NCBI RefSeq assembly: GCF_036699995.1
Contig: NZ_CP144906.1
Coordinates: 204,501-268,500, forward strand
Source of the DNA: Clostridium beijerinckii
Lineage (GTDB): Bacteria > Bacillota > Clostridia > Clostridiales > Clostridiaceae
Length of the DNA stretch: 64,000 nucleotides
Reading direction: 5' to 3'
The position numbers and the translations under genes are program-made. The notes beneath the pieces are model-generated. The model was not told the DNA's origin. It saw nothing but the letters and a program-made list of their open reading frames with translations, and did not search any database. Shown one piece after another: positions 44,368 to 54,251 of the stretch (positions within the stretch are counted from its first letter, which is position 1; every line of letters starts with the position of its first letter).

Positions 44368-46041
44368 ATGTTATTGACGGGGGCTGAAATATTAATAAAG
44401 TCGTTGCTTGATGAAGGAGTAGAGACTATATTTGGATATCCAGGTGGGGCAGTATTAAATATATATGATGAGTTATATAAATATAAGGATAAAATTCGTC
44501 ATGTTCTCACTTGCCATGAGCAGGGAGCATCACATGCGGCTGACGGATATGCAAGGGCCACTGGAAAAGTTGGAGTTTGTCTTGCAACTTCAGGACCTGG
44601 AGCTACCAACTTAGTAACAGGTATTGCTACTGCATATATGGATTCAATTCCAATGGTTGCTATTACGGGAAATGTGGCAAAGCCATTACTTGGAAAGGAT
44701 AGTTTTCAAGAGGTTGATATAACTGGAATTACAATGCCTATAACAAAACATAATTATATTGTAAGGGATATTAATGAACTTCAGGATATAATAAGGGAAG
44801 CTTTTTATATAGCCCAGGAGGGGAGACCAGGCCCAGTATTAATAGATATTCCAAAAGATATTACTGCTGAAAAAACTCAATATAATAAGATAATTCCTAA
44901 AGAGGTCATTAGAAAATCAGAGCATATTACAGAAAAATCATTACAGGAAGCTGTTGAGTTAATAAATCAAAGCAAGAGACCTCTTATATATGCTGGCGGA
45001 GGTATAGGTATATCTGGAGCAACATCTGAATTAATAAAATTTGCGGAAAAGATAAATTGTCCTGTATCAACATCGCTTATGTGCATGTCGGAGTTTCCAA
45101 ATGATCATGAATTATATACTGGTATGATAGGTATGCATGGAACAAAAGCATCAAATATTGCTGCAACTAAATGTGATTTATTAATAACTCTTGGAGCTAG
45201 ATTTAGTGATAGAGTTATAAGCAATCAAAATCATATAAAAAATGCAAAGATATTACAAATAGATGTTGATCCAGCAGAAATAAATAAAAATATAAAAGTT
45301 GATACATGTATAGTAGGAGATTTAAAGGTGGCACTAAATCAATTAATACCAATAATTGATGAAAAGAAAAATGACGAATGGTTGAATACTATAAATAATT
45401 TAAAAGAGAATAATAAATTAGTGCCATGCTGCGATTTGACTCCGGAATTGTTCTTTGATAGGTTGAATAAATTAAATGACGGAAGTTTTATAATTTCTAC
45501 TGAAGTTGGGCAACATCAAATGTGGACTGCTCAATATTTCAATTTTAAAAGTGAAAGAACATTTATAACATCAGGTGGGCTTGGAACTATGGGATATGGT
45601 CTTGGAGCAGCAATTGGAGCTCAGATAGGTAGACTTGATAAAAGAGTATTTAATATTGCAGGGGATGGAAGTTTTGGAATGAACTGCAATGAATTAGTTA
45701 CTGCTGTTAAAAACAATCTTCCATTAATTCAAGTTATTATGAATAATAATTGTTTAGGAATGGTAAGGCAATGGCAAGATTTCTTCTACGAAGGAAGATA
45801 TTCTGAGACAACCTTAGATAGACCTACAGATTACGTTAAGCTTGCTGAAGCTTTTGGAGCTAAAGCATTTAGAATAACTCAAGTAGATGAAATAGACGAT
45901 ATACTTAGAAAAGCTCTGGATTCAGAAGGTCCAGTTCTTATAGATTATCTAATAAACAGTGATAAAAAAGTTTTTCCTATGGTTGCACCTGGTGCGCCAA
46001 TTAACCAAATAATAAGTGAAGAAGATATTAATATTAACTAG
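44368..46041 (+). CDS. ilvB: Acetolactate synthase large (catalytic) subunit
   Basis: Thiamine-diphosphate enzyme forming acetolactate or acetohydroxybutyrate. 557 residues from ATG 44368, which follows AAAGGAG; a GTG three codons earlier lies on that site. Glu of the TPP site is in TCHEQGASHAADGYAR; the TPP-magnesium motif is GDGSFGMNCNELVTAV...NNN. With IlvH it makes the anabolic holoenzyme. Confidence 0.96.
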   Translation: MLLTGAEILIKSLLDEGVETIFGYPGGAVLNIYDELYKYKDKIRHVLTCHEQGASHAADGYARATGKVGVCLATSGPGATNLVTGIATAYMDSIPMVAITGNVAKPLLGKDSFQEVDITGITMPITKHNYIVRDINELQDIIREAFYIAQEGRPGPVLIDIPKDITAEKTQYNKIIPKEVIRKSEHITEKSLQEAVELINQSKRPLIYAGGGIGISGATSELIKFAEKINCPVSTSLMCMSEFPNDHELYTGMIGMHGTKASNIAATKCDLLITLGARFSDRVISNQNHIKNAKILQIDVDPAEINKNIKVDTCIVGDLKVALNQLIPIIDEKKNDEWLNTINNLKENNKLVPCCDLTPELFFDRLNKLNDGSFIISTEVGQHQMWTAQYFNFKSERTFITSGGLGTMGYGLGAAIGAQIGRLDKRVFNIAGDGSFGMNCNELVTAVKNNLPLIQVIMNNNCLGMVRQWQDFFYEGRYSETTLDRPTDYVKLAEAFGAKAFRITQVDEIDDILRKALDSEGPVLIDYLINSDKKVFPMVAPGAPINQIISEEDININ

Positions 46042-47058
<1,017 letters not shown>

Positions 47059-47072
47059 TATTAAAAATTTTT

Positions 47073-47109
47073 AGAAGACGAGATTCGTAGATGATCGTCT
47101 TCTTTTTTG
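47073..47109 (+). terminator. Terminator after ilvC
   Basis: AGAAGACGA (47073-47081) pairs perfectly with TCGTCTTCT (47095-47103) followed by TTTTTT. Confidence 0.95.
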
Positions 47110-47159
47110 ATATAATTTTATTAAGATATTAAATTATAAGTCAAGAGTTGAGGTAATAC

Positions 47160-47423
47160 ATGAATTATGTGTATATTGTAGAATGTTCAGATAGAACACT
47201 TTATACAGGATGGACAAATAACTTAAGAAAAAGAATTCAAATGCATTCGGATGGATGCGGAGCAAAGTATACAAGGGGTAGAGGGCCTGTTAAATTAGTA
47301 TATCATGAAGTGTTTGAAAATAGAAAAGATGCAATGAAAAGAGAATATGAAATAAAAAAGTTAACAAGAAAAGATAAGTTAATATTAATAAGTACGTATG
47401 AGGGCGAAAATAGATATGAATAA
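47160..47423 (+). CDS. GIY-YIG domain protein (YazA/YhbQ type)
   Basis: 87 residues comprising a single minimal GIY-YIG nuclease domain: MNYVYIVECSDRTLYTGWTN, RIQMHSDGCGAKYTRGRGP and the Glu-containing KREYEIKKLTRKDKL. The UPF0213 group is widespread with possible roles in DNA repair or branched-DNA cleavage but is little characterised. GAGGTAATAC precedes the ATG. Stands alone between two terminator-like hairpins. Confidence 0.88.
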   Translation: MNYVYIVECSDRTLYTGWTNNLRKRIQMHSDGCGAKYTRGRGPVKLVYHEVFENRKDAMKREYEIKKLTRKDKLILISTYEGENRYE

Positions 47424-47438
47424 ATGAGAAGAATCTAT

Positions 47439-47450
47439 GCAACCGTTTTT
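47439..47450 (+). promoter_or_regulatory. LacI-type operator-like site 1
   Basis: GCAACCGTTTTT, matching the first nine bases of the 12-base operator form GCAACCGTTTGC seen at malQ. Weakest of the three sites. Confidence 0.35.
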
Positions 47451-47654
47451 ATAAAGCGGCTTATAATTGAGTAAATGGTAATAAAACATAGAAAAACTAT
47501 TAAATTTAATAAAAAACAAAGGAAAATATAATTTGTAAAAGTTTTCTTTGGTTGATATACTTATATCATTAAGAAGTAGATTTACTTGAGAAAAGGTTAA
47601 CGAATAGGGTCTGGATAGCTTGATATGCTAAAAAGACTACATTTTTTTAAAAGT

Positions 47655-47672
47655 TTCGCAATCGTTTGCGAA
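47655..47672 (+). promoter_or_regulatory. LacI-type operator before the binding-protein gene
   Basis: TTCGCAATCGTTTGCGAA: perfect 7-base arms around TCGT, the GCAAnCGnTTGC pattern of LacI/MalR regulators. About 120 bases before the gene. Confidence 0.7.
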
Positions 47673-47792
47673 GGGAAGTGATTAACATACATACTTAAAT
47701 AAATTTTTAGGTATGTGTTATATAAATATATGTTTGGTATTCTTGAAAATTATTTAGAATGTTAAACAAAATTTTAATGGAGGGGTATTTAA

Positions 47793-49106
47793 ATGAAAAC
47801 AAAACAAATATTATCAACAATTTTAGCTTCTACATTATTGGCTGGTACTATGGTTGGATGCGGAAGCTCATCAGGAGCAAGTTCGCAAAGTTCAAGCGAT
47901 GCTGGAAGTGGAAAAACAATTAAAGTATATCAATTAAAGGTTGAAATCAATGATGCACTTCAAGAACTTGCTAAAAAATATGAAAAAGAAAAAGGCGTAA
48001 AAGTCGAAGTTACTTCAGTGGGCGGTGGAGCTGATTATGGCGCATCGTTAAAGGCAGAATTTCAAAAAGGTACGGAGCCAGATATATTTATGATTCAAGG
48101 AGCTGGGGATTATGAAACTTGGAAACATAAAATTGATGATTTAAGCGATCAAGGCTGGGTTAAAAATGCTGTTAAAGGAACACTAGATACAGTAACTATC
48201 GACGGAAAAGTATATGGAATGCCAGCAGCAACAGAAGGGTATGGCTTGTTATATAATAAAGATATTTTGGACAAGGCTGGTATCGATCCCAAATCTCTAG
48301 ATTCCTTTGATAAATTAAAAGCAGCGTTTGAGACATTAGATAGTAAAAAGGCAGAATTAGGCCTTGATAATGTTGTGTCTTATACAACAAAAGAATTTTG
48401 GGTTACTGGTAATCATACATTTAATATACCACTTGCAACTCAAGATAATCCAGCTCAATTTACAAAGGACTATCTTGCAGGCAAAGCAGATATAGTTAAT
48501 AATAAGCAATTTAATGAGTGGATGAACTTAGTTGAATTACTTTGTAAATATGGTGGAGGAAAGAGTCTAGATACTATAGATTATAGTACTCAAGTTGGTA
48601 ACTTTGCGCTTGGAAAGACTGCATTCTTACATCAAGGTAACTGGGTTGCTGGGGATTTACAAAAGTTGGAGGATCCAAATAAGAAGTTCCATATGGGATT
48701 TGCACCACTTGCAATTAATAATGATCCAAAAATGAGTGGATCTATTCCAGTAGGTGTTCCAATGTATTGGGTAGTAAATAAAGATTCTAAAATTAATAAA
48801 GAAGCTAAAGAATTCTTAGATTGGATGGTTACAAGTCAAACAGGTCAAGAGGCATTAGTTAAGGATATGAATATGATTCCAGCATTTACAAACTTCACAG
48901 TTGAAAGTGATAATGAATTAAATAAATCAATATCTGAATATAACAAAGAAGGAAAGACTCTTCCTTGGGCATTCACTAATCTACCAGATGGATTTAACAA
49001 GAATAGCTTAGCACCTTTATTCTCTAAATTTATTAATACTGATATGGGGCCACAAGCAAAGAAAGATATGCTACAAGGAATTCAAGATGCTACAAAAGCT
49101 AAATAA
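47793..49106 (+). CDS. Sugar (probably maltodextrin) ABC transporter substrate-binding lipoprotein
   Basis: 437 residues. Type II signal peptide with lipobox AGTMVGC (lipidated C23), a Ser-rich linker, then a family 1 solute-binding fold (VEINDALQELAKKYEKEKGV, DIFMIQGAGDYETW, AAFLHQGNWVAGDL-like FLHQGNWV). GGAGGGG precedes the ATG. The maltodextrin substrate is inferred from malQ and the LacI-type operators; the fold alone only says sugar binding. Confidence 0.85.
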   Translation: MKTKQILSTILASTLLAGTMVGCGSSSGASSQSSSDAGSGKTIKVYQLKVEINDALQELAKKYEKEKGVKVEVTSVGGGADYGASLKAEFQKGTEPDIFMIQGAGDYETWKHKIDDLSDQGWVKNAVKGTLDTVTIDGKVYGMPAATEGYGLLYNKDILDKAGIDPKSLDSFDKLKAAFETLDSKKAELGLDNVVSYTTKEFWVTGNHTFNIPLATQDNPAQFTKDYLAGKADIVNNKQFNEWMNLVELLCKYGGGKSLDTIDYSTQVGNFALGKTAFLHQGNWVAGDLQKLEDPNKKFHMGFAPLAINNDPKMSGSIPVGVPMYWVVNKDSKINKEAKEFLDWMVTSQTGQEALVKDMNMIPAFTNFTVESDNELNKSISEYNKEGKTLPWAFTNLPDGFNKNSLAPLFSKFINTDMGPQAKKDMLQGIQDATKAK

Positions 49107-49121
49107 TATTAGATAAGATTT

Positions 49122-49156
49122 ATTCATGAGGGGATTAATACCTCCTCATGAATTTT
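49122..49156 (+). terminator. Intercistronic hairpin after the binding-protein gene
   Basis: ATTCATGAGG (49122-49131) pairs perfectly with CCTCATGAAT (49144-49153), then TTTTG-like tail. In ABC sugar operons such a hairpin lets the binding protein be made in excess over the permeases. Confidence 0.7.
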
Positions 49157-49214
49157 GTATAAATATTTTAAATTATAAGATAGCGCTGAATATTATTAGG
49201 AAAGGAGTAAGTGT

Positions 49215-50081
49215 ATGAGTAAGAAATCACGAGATATTAAAGATTTTTGGATTTTTGTCGGACCAGCTTTATTTGCTATGACAATGGTTGTAATAATTCC
49301 GTTTATAATAGGTATATATTATACATTTACAAATTGGAATGGTGCTAATCCTCATTATGATTTTGTTGGAATAAAAAATTATACAGGAATCTTTAAAGAT
49401 GTACAATTTATATATTCTCTAAAGATAACAGTATTATATACAATTGCGAGTGTAATAACTATAAATATAATAGGGTTTGGACTAGCGTATATAGTAACTA
49501 GAAAATTAAAAACTAGTAGTTTCTTAAGAACCGGATTCTTTATGCCAAACTTAATAGGAGGATTAATTCTAGGTTTTATATGGCAATTTATGTTCAATTC
49601 AGTATTTACAGGAGTTGGTAAAGCATTGGGAAGTGCAACACTTTCAACATCACTTTTACAAGCTCCAACTACAGCAATGCTAGCAATGCTAATAGTTTCC
49701 ACATGGCAATATGCTGGATATATAATGGTTATTTATGTGGCAGCCCTTGAAAATGTTCCGACTGACTTAATAGAAGCAGCGCATATTGATGGAGCTAATG
49801 GGTGGCATACATTTAAAAATATAACAATACCTATGGTTAGACAAGCGGTCACAATTTGCTTATTCTTAACTTTAGCAAATTCATTTAAGTTATTTGATTT
49901 GAATTTTTCACTTACACCAATGAAAACCACTGAAATGTTAGCATTAAATATTTACAATGAAGCGTTTATTGTGAACAATATGGGAATAGGACAAGCAAAA
50001 GCTATTATATTCTTTATACTAGTAACTACTATTTCTTTAACTCAAGTTTACTTTAATAAGAAAAAGGAGGTAGAGGTATAA
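49215..50081 (+). CDS. Sugar ABC transporter permease, MalF type
   Basis: 288 residues with six membrane helices and the ATPase-contact EAA loop EAAHIDGANGWHTFKNITIP. Start ATG 49215 after AAAGGAG. Its stop overlaps the start of the next permease by one base (TAATG). Partner in the importer with the binding protein and second permease. Confidence 0.92.
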   Translation: MSKKSRDIKDFWIFVGPALFAMTMVVIIPFIIGIYYTFTNWNGANPHYDFVGIKNYTGIFKDVQFIYSLKITVLYTIASVITINIIGFGLAYIVTRKLKTSSFLRTGFFMPNLIGGLILGFIWQFMFNSVFTGVGKALGSATLSTSLLQAPTTAMLAMLIVSTWQYAGYIMVIYVAALENVPTDLIEAAHIDGANGWHTFKNITIPMVRQAVTICLFLTLANSFKLFDLNFSLTPMKTTEMLALNIYNEAFIVNNMGIGQAKAIIFFILVTTISLTQVYFNKKKEVEV

Positions 50082-50980
50082 TGGAGCCAAGTAAAGTTGT
50101 TAATAATATAGAAAAAGTTAAAGCAAATAAAAAGCTAAAGACACTAGATAGTTATACTAGCAGATTAAAACTATTAGAAGTATTTTCATGGTTACTATTG
50201 ATAGCATATATGACACCATTTTACTTGATGCTTATAAATTCATTTAAGACAAGAAGAGAGATTTTTTCAAACACAACTGGTCTTCCTGACACATGGAATT
50301 TTCAGAATTATTTAGATGCTATGAAAAAAATGAGTGTAATAAGTTCATTTGCAAATTCTATGATAATAACTATAGGAAGTGTGATACTAATAATTCTTTT
50401 TTCATCAATGGCTTCATGGATGCTAGTAAGGGATCAGTCAAGAAAGAGTAAGATAATATTTTATATATTCACTTCTGGAATGATTGTTCCATTTCAAGCG
50501 GTAATGATACCACTTGTAAAATGGATGGCAAAAATCCAGTTCGGACCATTTCAAATGCTAGGAACACACTATGGGCTTATCTTTATGTACATAGGGTTTG
50601 GGGTCAGCATGAGCATATTCTTATATCATGGTTTCATTAAAGGAGTACCAAAAGAAGTTGAAGAAGCGGCAACTATAGATGGATGCAGTAAATGGCAGAC
50701 ATATGTGAAAATTCTATTGCCATTATTAAAGCCAATTACTGTTACAGTTGCAGTTTTAAATAGCATATGGATATGGAATGACTTTTTGCTACCATTTTTA
50801 ACTATAAACGGAAAGATAAATACTATACCATTAGCTATGAACAATTTCTTCGGAGCGTTTTCGAAACAATGGGAATTAGCAATGGCAGCATTAATTTTAG
50901 CAATAATTCCAATAATCATATTCTACTTCTTTGTTCAAAAGCATATCATTGCAGGTATTGTTCAAGGATCTATAAAATAG
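50081..50980 (+). CDS. Sugar ABC transporter permease, MalG type
   Basis: 299 residues, six membrane helices after an N-terminal cytoplasmic extension of about 35 residues; EAA loop EAATIDGCSKWQTYVKILLP. AAAAGGAGGTAGAGG precedes the ATG. No ATPase gene follows, so energy probably comes from a shared MsmX-like ATPase elsewhere. Confidence 0.92.
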   Translation: MEPSKVVNNIEKVKANKKLKTLDSYTSRLKLLEVFSWLLLIAYMTPFYLMLINSFKTRREIFSNTTGLPDTWNFQNYLDAMKKMSVISSFANSMIITIGSVILIILFSSMASWMLVRDQSRKSKIIFYIFTSGMIVPFQAVMIPLVKWMAKIQFGPFQMLGTHYGLIFMYIGFGVSMSIFLYHGFIKGVPKEVEEAATIDGCSKWQTYVKILLPLLKPITVTVAVLNSIWIWNDFLLPFLTINGKINTIPLAMNNFFGAFSKQWELAMAALILAIIPIIIFYFFVQKHIIAGIVQGSIK

Positions 50981-51048
50981 TTATTAAGAGAGAGTATATT
51001 AGTTATGGTTACTATATTCTTAATTAATGTAGTTTAATATGTTTCTTT

Positions 51049-51062
51049 GCGCAAACGGTTGC
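51049..51062 (+). promoter_or_regulatory. LacI-type operator before malQ
   Basis: GCGCAAACGGTTGC (core GCAAACGGTTGC, near-palindromic) 75 bases before malQ; related in both halves to the site at 47655-47672. Confidence 0.65.
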
Positions 51063-51135
51063 TTCGGGCATGAAGAGAGTAGAGATTAGTTATAGAAGTA
51101 AATTTAAAACAAACGTTGGAAATTAGGAGGAATAT

Positions 51136-52626
51136 ATGAATAGAAGTAGTGGTATAATAATGCACATTGCTTCTCTGCCAGGAAAGTATGGAATAGGGAC
51201 ATTTGGTAAAGAAGCATATAAATTTGGAGATTTTCTAAAAAAGGCGGGTCAGAAGTATTGGCAGATACTGCCGCTAGGGCCTACAAGTTTTGGAGATTCA
51301 CCATATCAATCTTTCTCAGCATTTGCAGGGAATCCGTATTTTATAGATTTTGATATTTTAAGACATGATGGATTTTTAGATGAAAGTGATTATTATTCAG
51401 TGAATTTTGGGGAAAGTTCAGAGGATATAGATTATGGTTTGATTTTCAAAGAAAAATTAAGGGTATTAAAAATAGCATACAAAAAATTTAAATCAAGACA
51501 AGATAAGGATTTAATTAAATTTCAAGAAGCTGAGGCCTATTGGCTTGATGATTATGCATTGTATATGTCAGTAAAAAAACATTTTGATTTGAAGAGCTGG
51601 TATGAATGGGATGAAGATATTAGGTTAAGAAAACCAGAGGCAATAAATAGGTATAAAATCTTATTAGAAGATGAAATAGGATTTTGGAAGTTTTTGCAAT
51701 ATGAGTTCTATAAACAATGGAATCATTTAAAAGCTTATATTAATAATTTGGGAATTGAAATAATAGGAGATATGCCTATATATGTGGCAGAGGACAGTGC
51801 TGATGTATGGGGAAATCCTGAGGCATTTTTACTTAATAAAAAGACACTAAAACCATTAAAAGTTGCTGGATGTCCTCCGGATATATTTGCTGCCACAGGA
51901 CAATTATGGGGAAATCCAATCTATGATTGGTGCTATATGGAGAAAACGGACTATAAATGGTGGGTGGATCGCATAAGACAAAGTTTGAACTTATATGATG
52001 TACTTAGAATAGATCATTTTAAAGGGTTTGAATCATATTGGTCTATTCCTTATGGAGATCTAACAGCAGAAAATGGTGAATGGGTTAAAGGCCCTGGAAT
52101 AAAAGTTTTTAATTCAATTAAAGATGAGCTTGGTGAAGTTAATATAATTGCAGAAGATCTAGGTACACTTACTAAAGAAACAATAAAGCTTAGAAATGAC
52201 ACAGGGTTTCCTGGAATGAAGATATTGACATTTGGGTTTGATTCAGATAGTTCAAATCCTTTTTTACCTCATAATTATGAAAAGAACTTTATAGTTTACA
52301 CTGGTACACATGATAATGATACTGTAAGAGGATGGATTGAAAAAACAGCACCTAAAGAAGAAGTTCAAAGAGCAATAGCGTATTTAGGCCTAAATAAAGA
52401 AGAGGGGTATAACTGGGGATTTATTAGGGGTGCTTGGAGCAGCAGCGCGAATATTTCCATAGCACAAATGCAAGATTTCTTGAATTTGGGAAATGAAGCC
52501 AGAATTAATTTGCCTTCAACATTGGGGAATAATTGGCGTTGGAGAGTAAGGAAAGATGCATTGACGGATCAGTTAGCAGAAAAGATTCATCAGATTACTA
52601 GAACTTATGGAAGATGTGATAATTAG
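51136..52626 (+). CDS. malQ: 4-alpha-glucanotransferase (amylomaltase)
   Basis: Disproportionates maltodextrins in the cytosol, GH77. 496 residues. Catalytic Asp nucleophile in LRIDHFKGFESYW, acid/base Glu in IIAEDLGTLTKE, and the third carboxylate in YTGTHDNDTVRGW; N-terminal GIIMHIASLPGKYGIGTFG is typical. AGGAGGAA precedes the ATG. Acts on sugars imported by the upstream transporter. Confidence 0.96.
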   Translation: MNRSSGIIMHIASLPGKYGIGTFGKEAYKFGDFLKKAGQKYWQILPLGPTSFGDSPYQSFSAFAGNPYFIDFDILRHDGFLDESDYYSVNFGESSEDIDYGLIFKEKLRVLKIAYKKFKSRQDKDLIKFQEAEAYWLDDYALYMSVKKHFDLKSWYEWDEDIRLRKPEAINRYKILLEDEIGFWKFLQYEFYKQWNHLKAYINNLGIEIIGDMPIYVAEDSADVWGNPEAFLLNKKTLKPLKVAGCPPDIFAATGQLWGNPIYDWCYMEKTDYKWWVDRIRQSLNLYDVLRIDHFKGFESYWSIPYGDLTAENGEWVKGPGIKVFNSIKDELGEVNIIAEDLGTLTKETIKLRNDTGFPGMKILTFGFDSDSSNPFLPHNYEKNFIVYTGTHDNDTVRGWIEKTAPKEEVQRAIAYLGLNKEEGYNWGFIRGAWSSSANISIAQMQDFLNLGNEARINLPSTLGNNWRWRVRKDALTDQLAEKIHQITRTYGRCDN

Positions 52627-53012
52627 TAGGTACTATAGTAAATGTAAAGCATAATAGTAATTTATATGAAAGATAATCTCTACAATAATATATACTCATT
52701 AATTATGGTGGAGATTAGCTACATATTTATTTGTTAATTAGAGAGCGTTCCTCAATTTATGATTCCTAGTAATAGCAAGAAAGATTATTTGATTGCTGTT
52801 TAATAAAACCATATATATGGCAATTGTAACATTATTTTAAGTATGTTAATATTAAAATTATTAAAGGAAAATAGTTATAAAGCGTGACATATATAAGCTT
52901 TTACTGTCATTAAGAGATTATTCCTAAAAAGGTAGTATATTAGAATGTGATTAAGATGTTTTTATGTTAGTAAACTTTATAAGTAATTTATTATTGAGAA
53001 TAGGAGTAAGTT
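52627..53012. other. Spacer between malQ and the LacI-type regulator
   Basis: 386 bases without a gene. TAATCTCTAC (52674-52683) pairs with GTGGAGATTA (52708-52717, one G-U), a hairpin without T-run that may end malQ transcripts. The remainder is AT-rich with no confident promoter. Confidence 0.45.
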
Positions 53013-54014
53013 ATGAAAGTTACAATAAAGGAAGTAGCAAAAGAAGCGAATGTATCTCCATCAACTGTATCGAGAGTTATATCAGATAGTTCACAGATAA
53101 GTGAAGAAACTAAGGAAAGAGTTAGAGATGCGATAAAGAGATTGAAATACAAGCCAAATGCGATAGCTAGGAGCCTGGCAAATAAGAAAAGCAGAATATT
53201 AGGTGTAGTTTTACCTAATGAGGCTCAAGACTTAATCACTAACACGTTTTTTATTCAAGCTATGAAAGGGATGAGCAAATATGCTCAAAATAAGAAGTAC
53301 TATATTACATATGCATTTAGTGAGGATGAAAAGGCTGAATTAGAATATATAAATAATTTCATAACAAGTAACTTAGTTGATGGAATATGTTTATTACGTG
53401 CAAGAACTGATGATAGAAGTATTAAATATCTTAAGGAAACACAATTCCCATTTGTAGTAATAGGAAGACCGGAAGAATCGGAAAATTTGCTATGGGTTGA
53501 TAATGACAATTTTCAGGCCACTTACAATTTAGTAAATGAACTTGTAAAAAAGGGGCATAAATCCATTGCTTTTCTAGGCGCAAAGAAGGACTGGAATGTT
53601 ACAAAAGATAGATTTAAAGGGTTCAAAGTTGCATGCGAAATTAATGGAATTTCAATACAGGATAAAAATTTTGCGATTATGGATGATTTTAATGAACAGG
53701 AAGGAATAGATGGAACAATTAAATTGTTAGAAAATATTACTCCTACAGCCATAATAGCAGAGGATGATGTATTAGCATTTGGTACGCTTAAGGTAATCAA
53801 TGAGAGAAAAATTAAAAATATAGATGTGGTGGGATTTAATAATAGTCCATTAGCGGAGCTTCAAGTACCATCATTATCATCAGTTGACATTAAGTCTGAA
53901 GAACTAGGGTATTATGCTACAAAAATTTTAATAGATTTTCTAGAAAATAATGATACAGCGATAAATCACTATATTATAGATACTAAGTTAGTAAAAAGAG
54001 AATCATTTAAGTAA
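53013..54014 (+). CDS. LacI-family transcriptional regulator (MalR-like)
   Basis: 333 residues: N-terminal helix-turn-helix TIKEVAKEANVSPSTVSRVI and hinge KPNAIARSLANKK, then a periplasmic-binding-like sensor domain (ILGVVLPNEAQDL, AIIAEDDVLAFGTLKVI, VVGFNNSPLAEL). ATAGGAG precedes the ATG. It lies downstream of the maltodextrin genes, whose control regions carry matching operator sites, so it is the best candidate to control them. It lacks features of CcpA that I can identify. Confidence 0.9.
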   Translation: MKVTIKEVAKEANVSPSTVSRVISDSSQISEETKERVRDAIKRLKYKPNAIARSLANKKSRILGVVLPNEAQDLITNTFFIQAMKGMSKYAQNKKYYITYAFSEDEKAELEYINNFITSNLVDGICLLRARTDDRSIKYLKETQFPFVVIGRPEESENLLWVDNDNFQATYNLVNELVKKGHKSIAFLGAKKDWNVTKDRFKGFKVACEINGISIQDKNFAIMDDFNEQEGIDGTIKLLENITPTAIIAEDDVLAFGTLKVINERKIKNIDVVGFNNSPLAELQVPSLSSVDIKSEELGYYATKILIDFLENNDTAINHYIIDTKLVKRESFK

Positions 54015-54143
54015 TAAAATGTGATATTTAAATTTATATAATTCAAGGTAATTGGTGAGAGTTAAAACTTTATCAACACTTATTAGGTTTTATTAAATAT
54101 TAGGAATACATTTTAAACAAAAGAATTCTTTCATGAACAAATA

Positions 54144-54172
54144 TTGTTGGGATTTAGAGGGAGTATTATATA
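54144..54172 (+). promoter_or_regulatory. Possible promoter of the CapA-like gene
   Basis: TTGTTG at 54144-54149, 17-bp spacer, TATATA at 54167-54172. Moderate match. Confidence 0.35.
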
Positions 54173-54251
54173 TAAAATATAGAATCAAAATGTATAATAT
54201 GTTAGTATTTGTATAAAGATAACTCAAAACTAAAAAGTTAGGGGTCTATAT

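Larger units (their letters stand above)
47424..47792. other. Control region between the GIY-YIG gene and the maltodextrin transporter
   Basis: 369 bases with no gene. It holds a hairpin CAAAG(G)AAAA/TTTTCTTTG (47517-47526, 47542-47550), two LacI-type operator-like sites, and an imperfect hairpin TAACATACATAC.../...GTATGTGTTA (about 47683-47720) before the start of the binding-protein gene. A convincing promoter pair was not found. Confidence 0.5.

Noticed and set aside
47655..47672. CcpA cre site
   Set aside because: The perfect TTCGCAA/TTGCGAA palindrome around TCGT and the matching sites near malQ suit a local LacI/MalR regulator better, although CcpA binding cannot be excluded.
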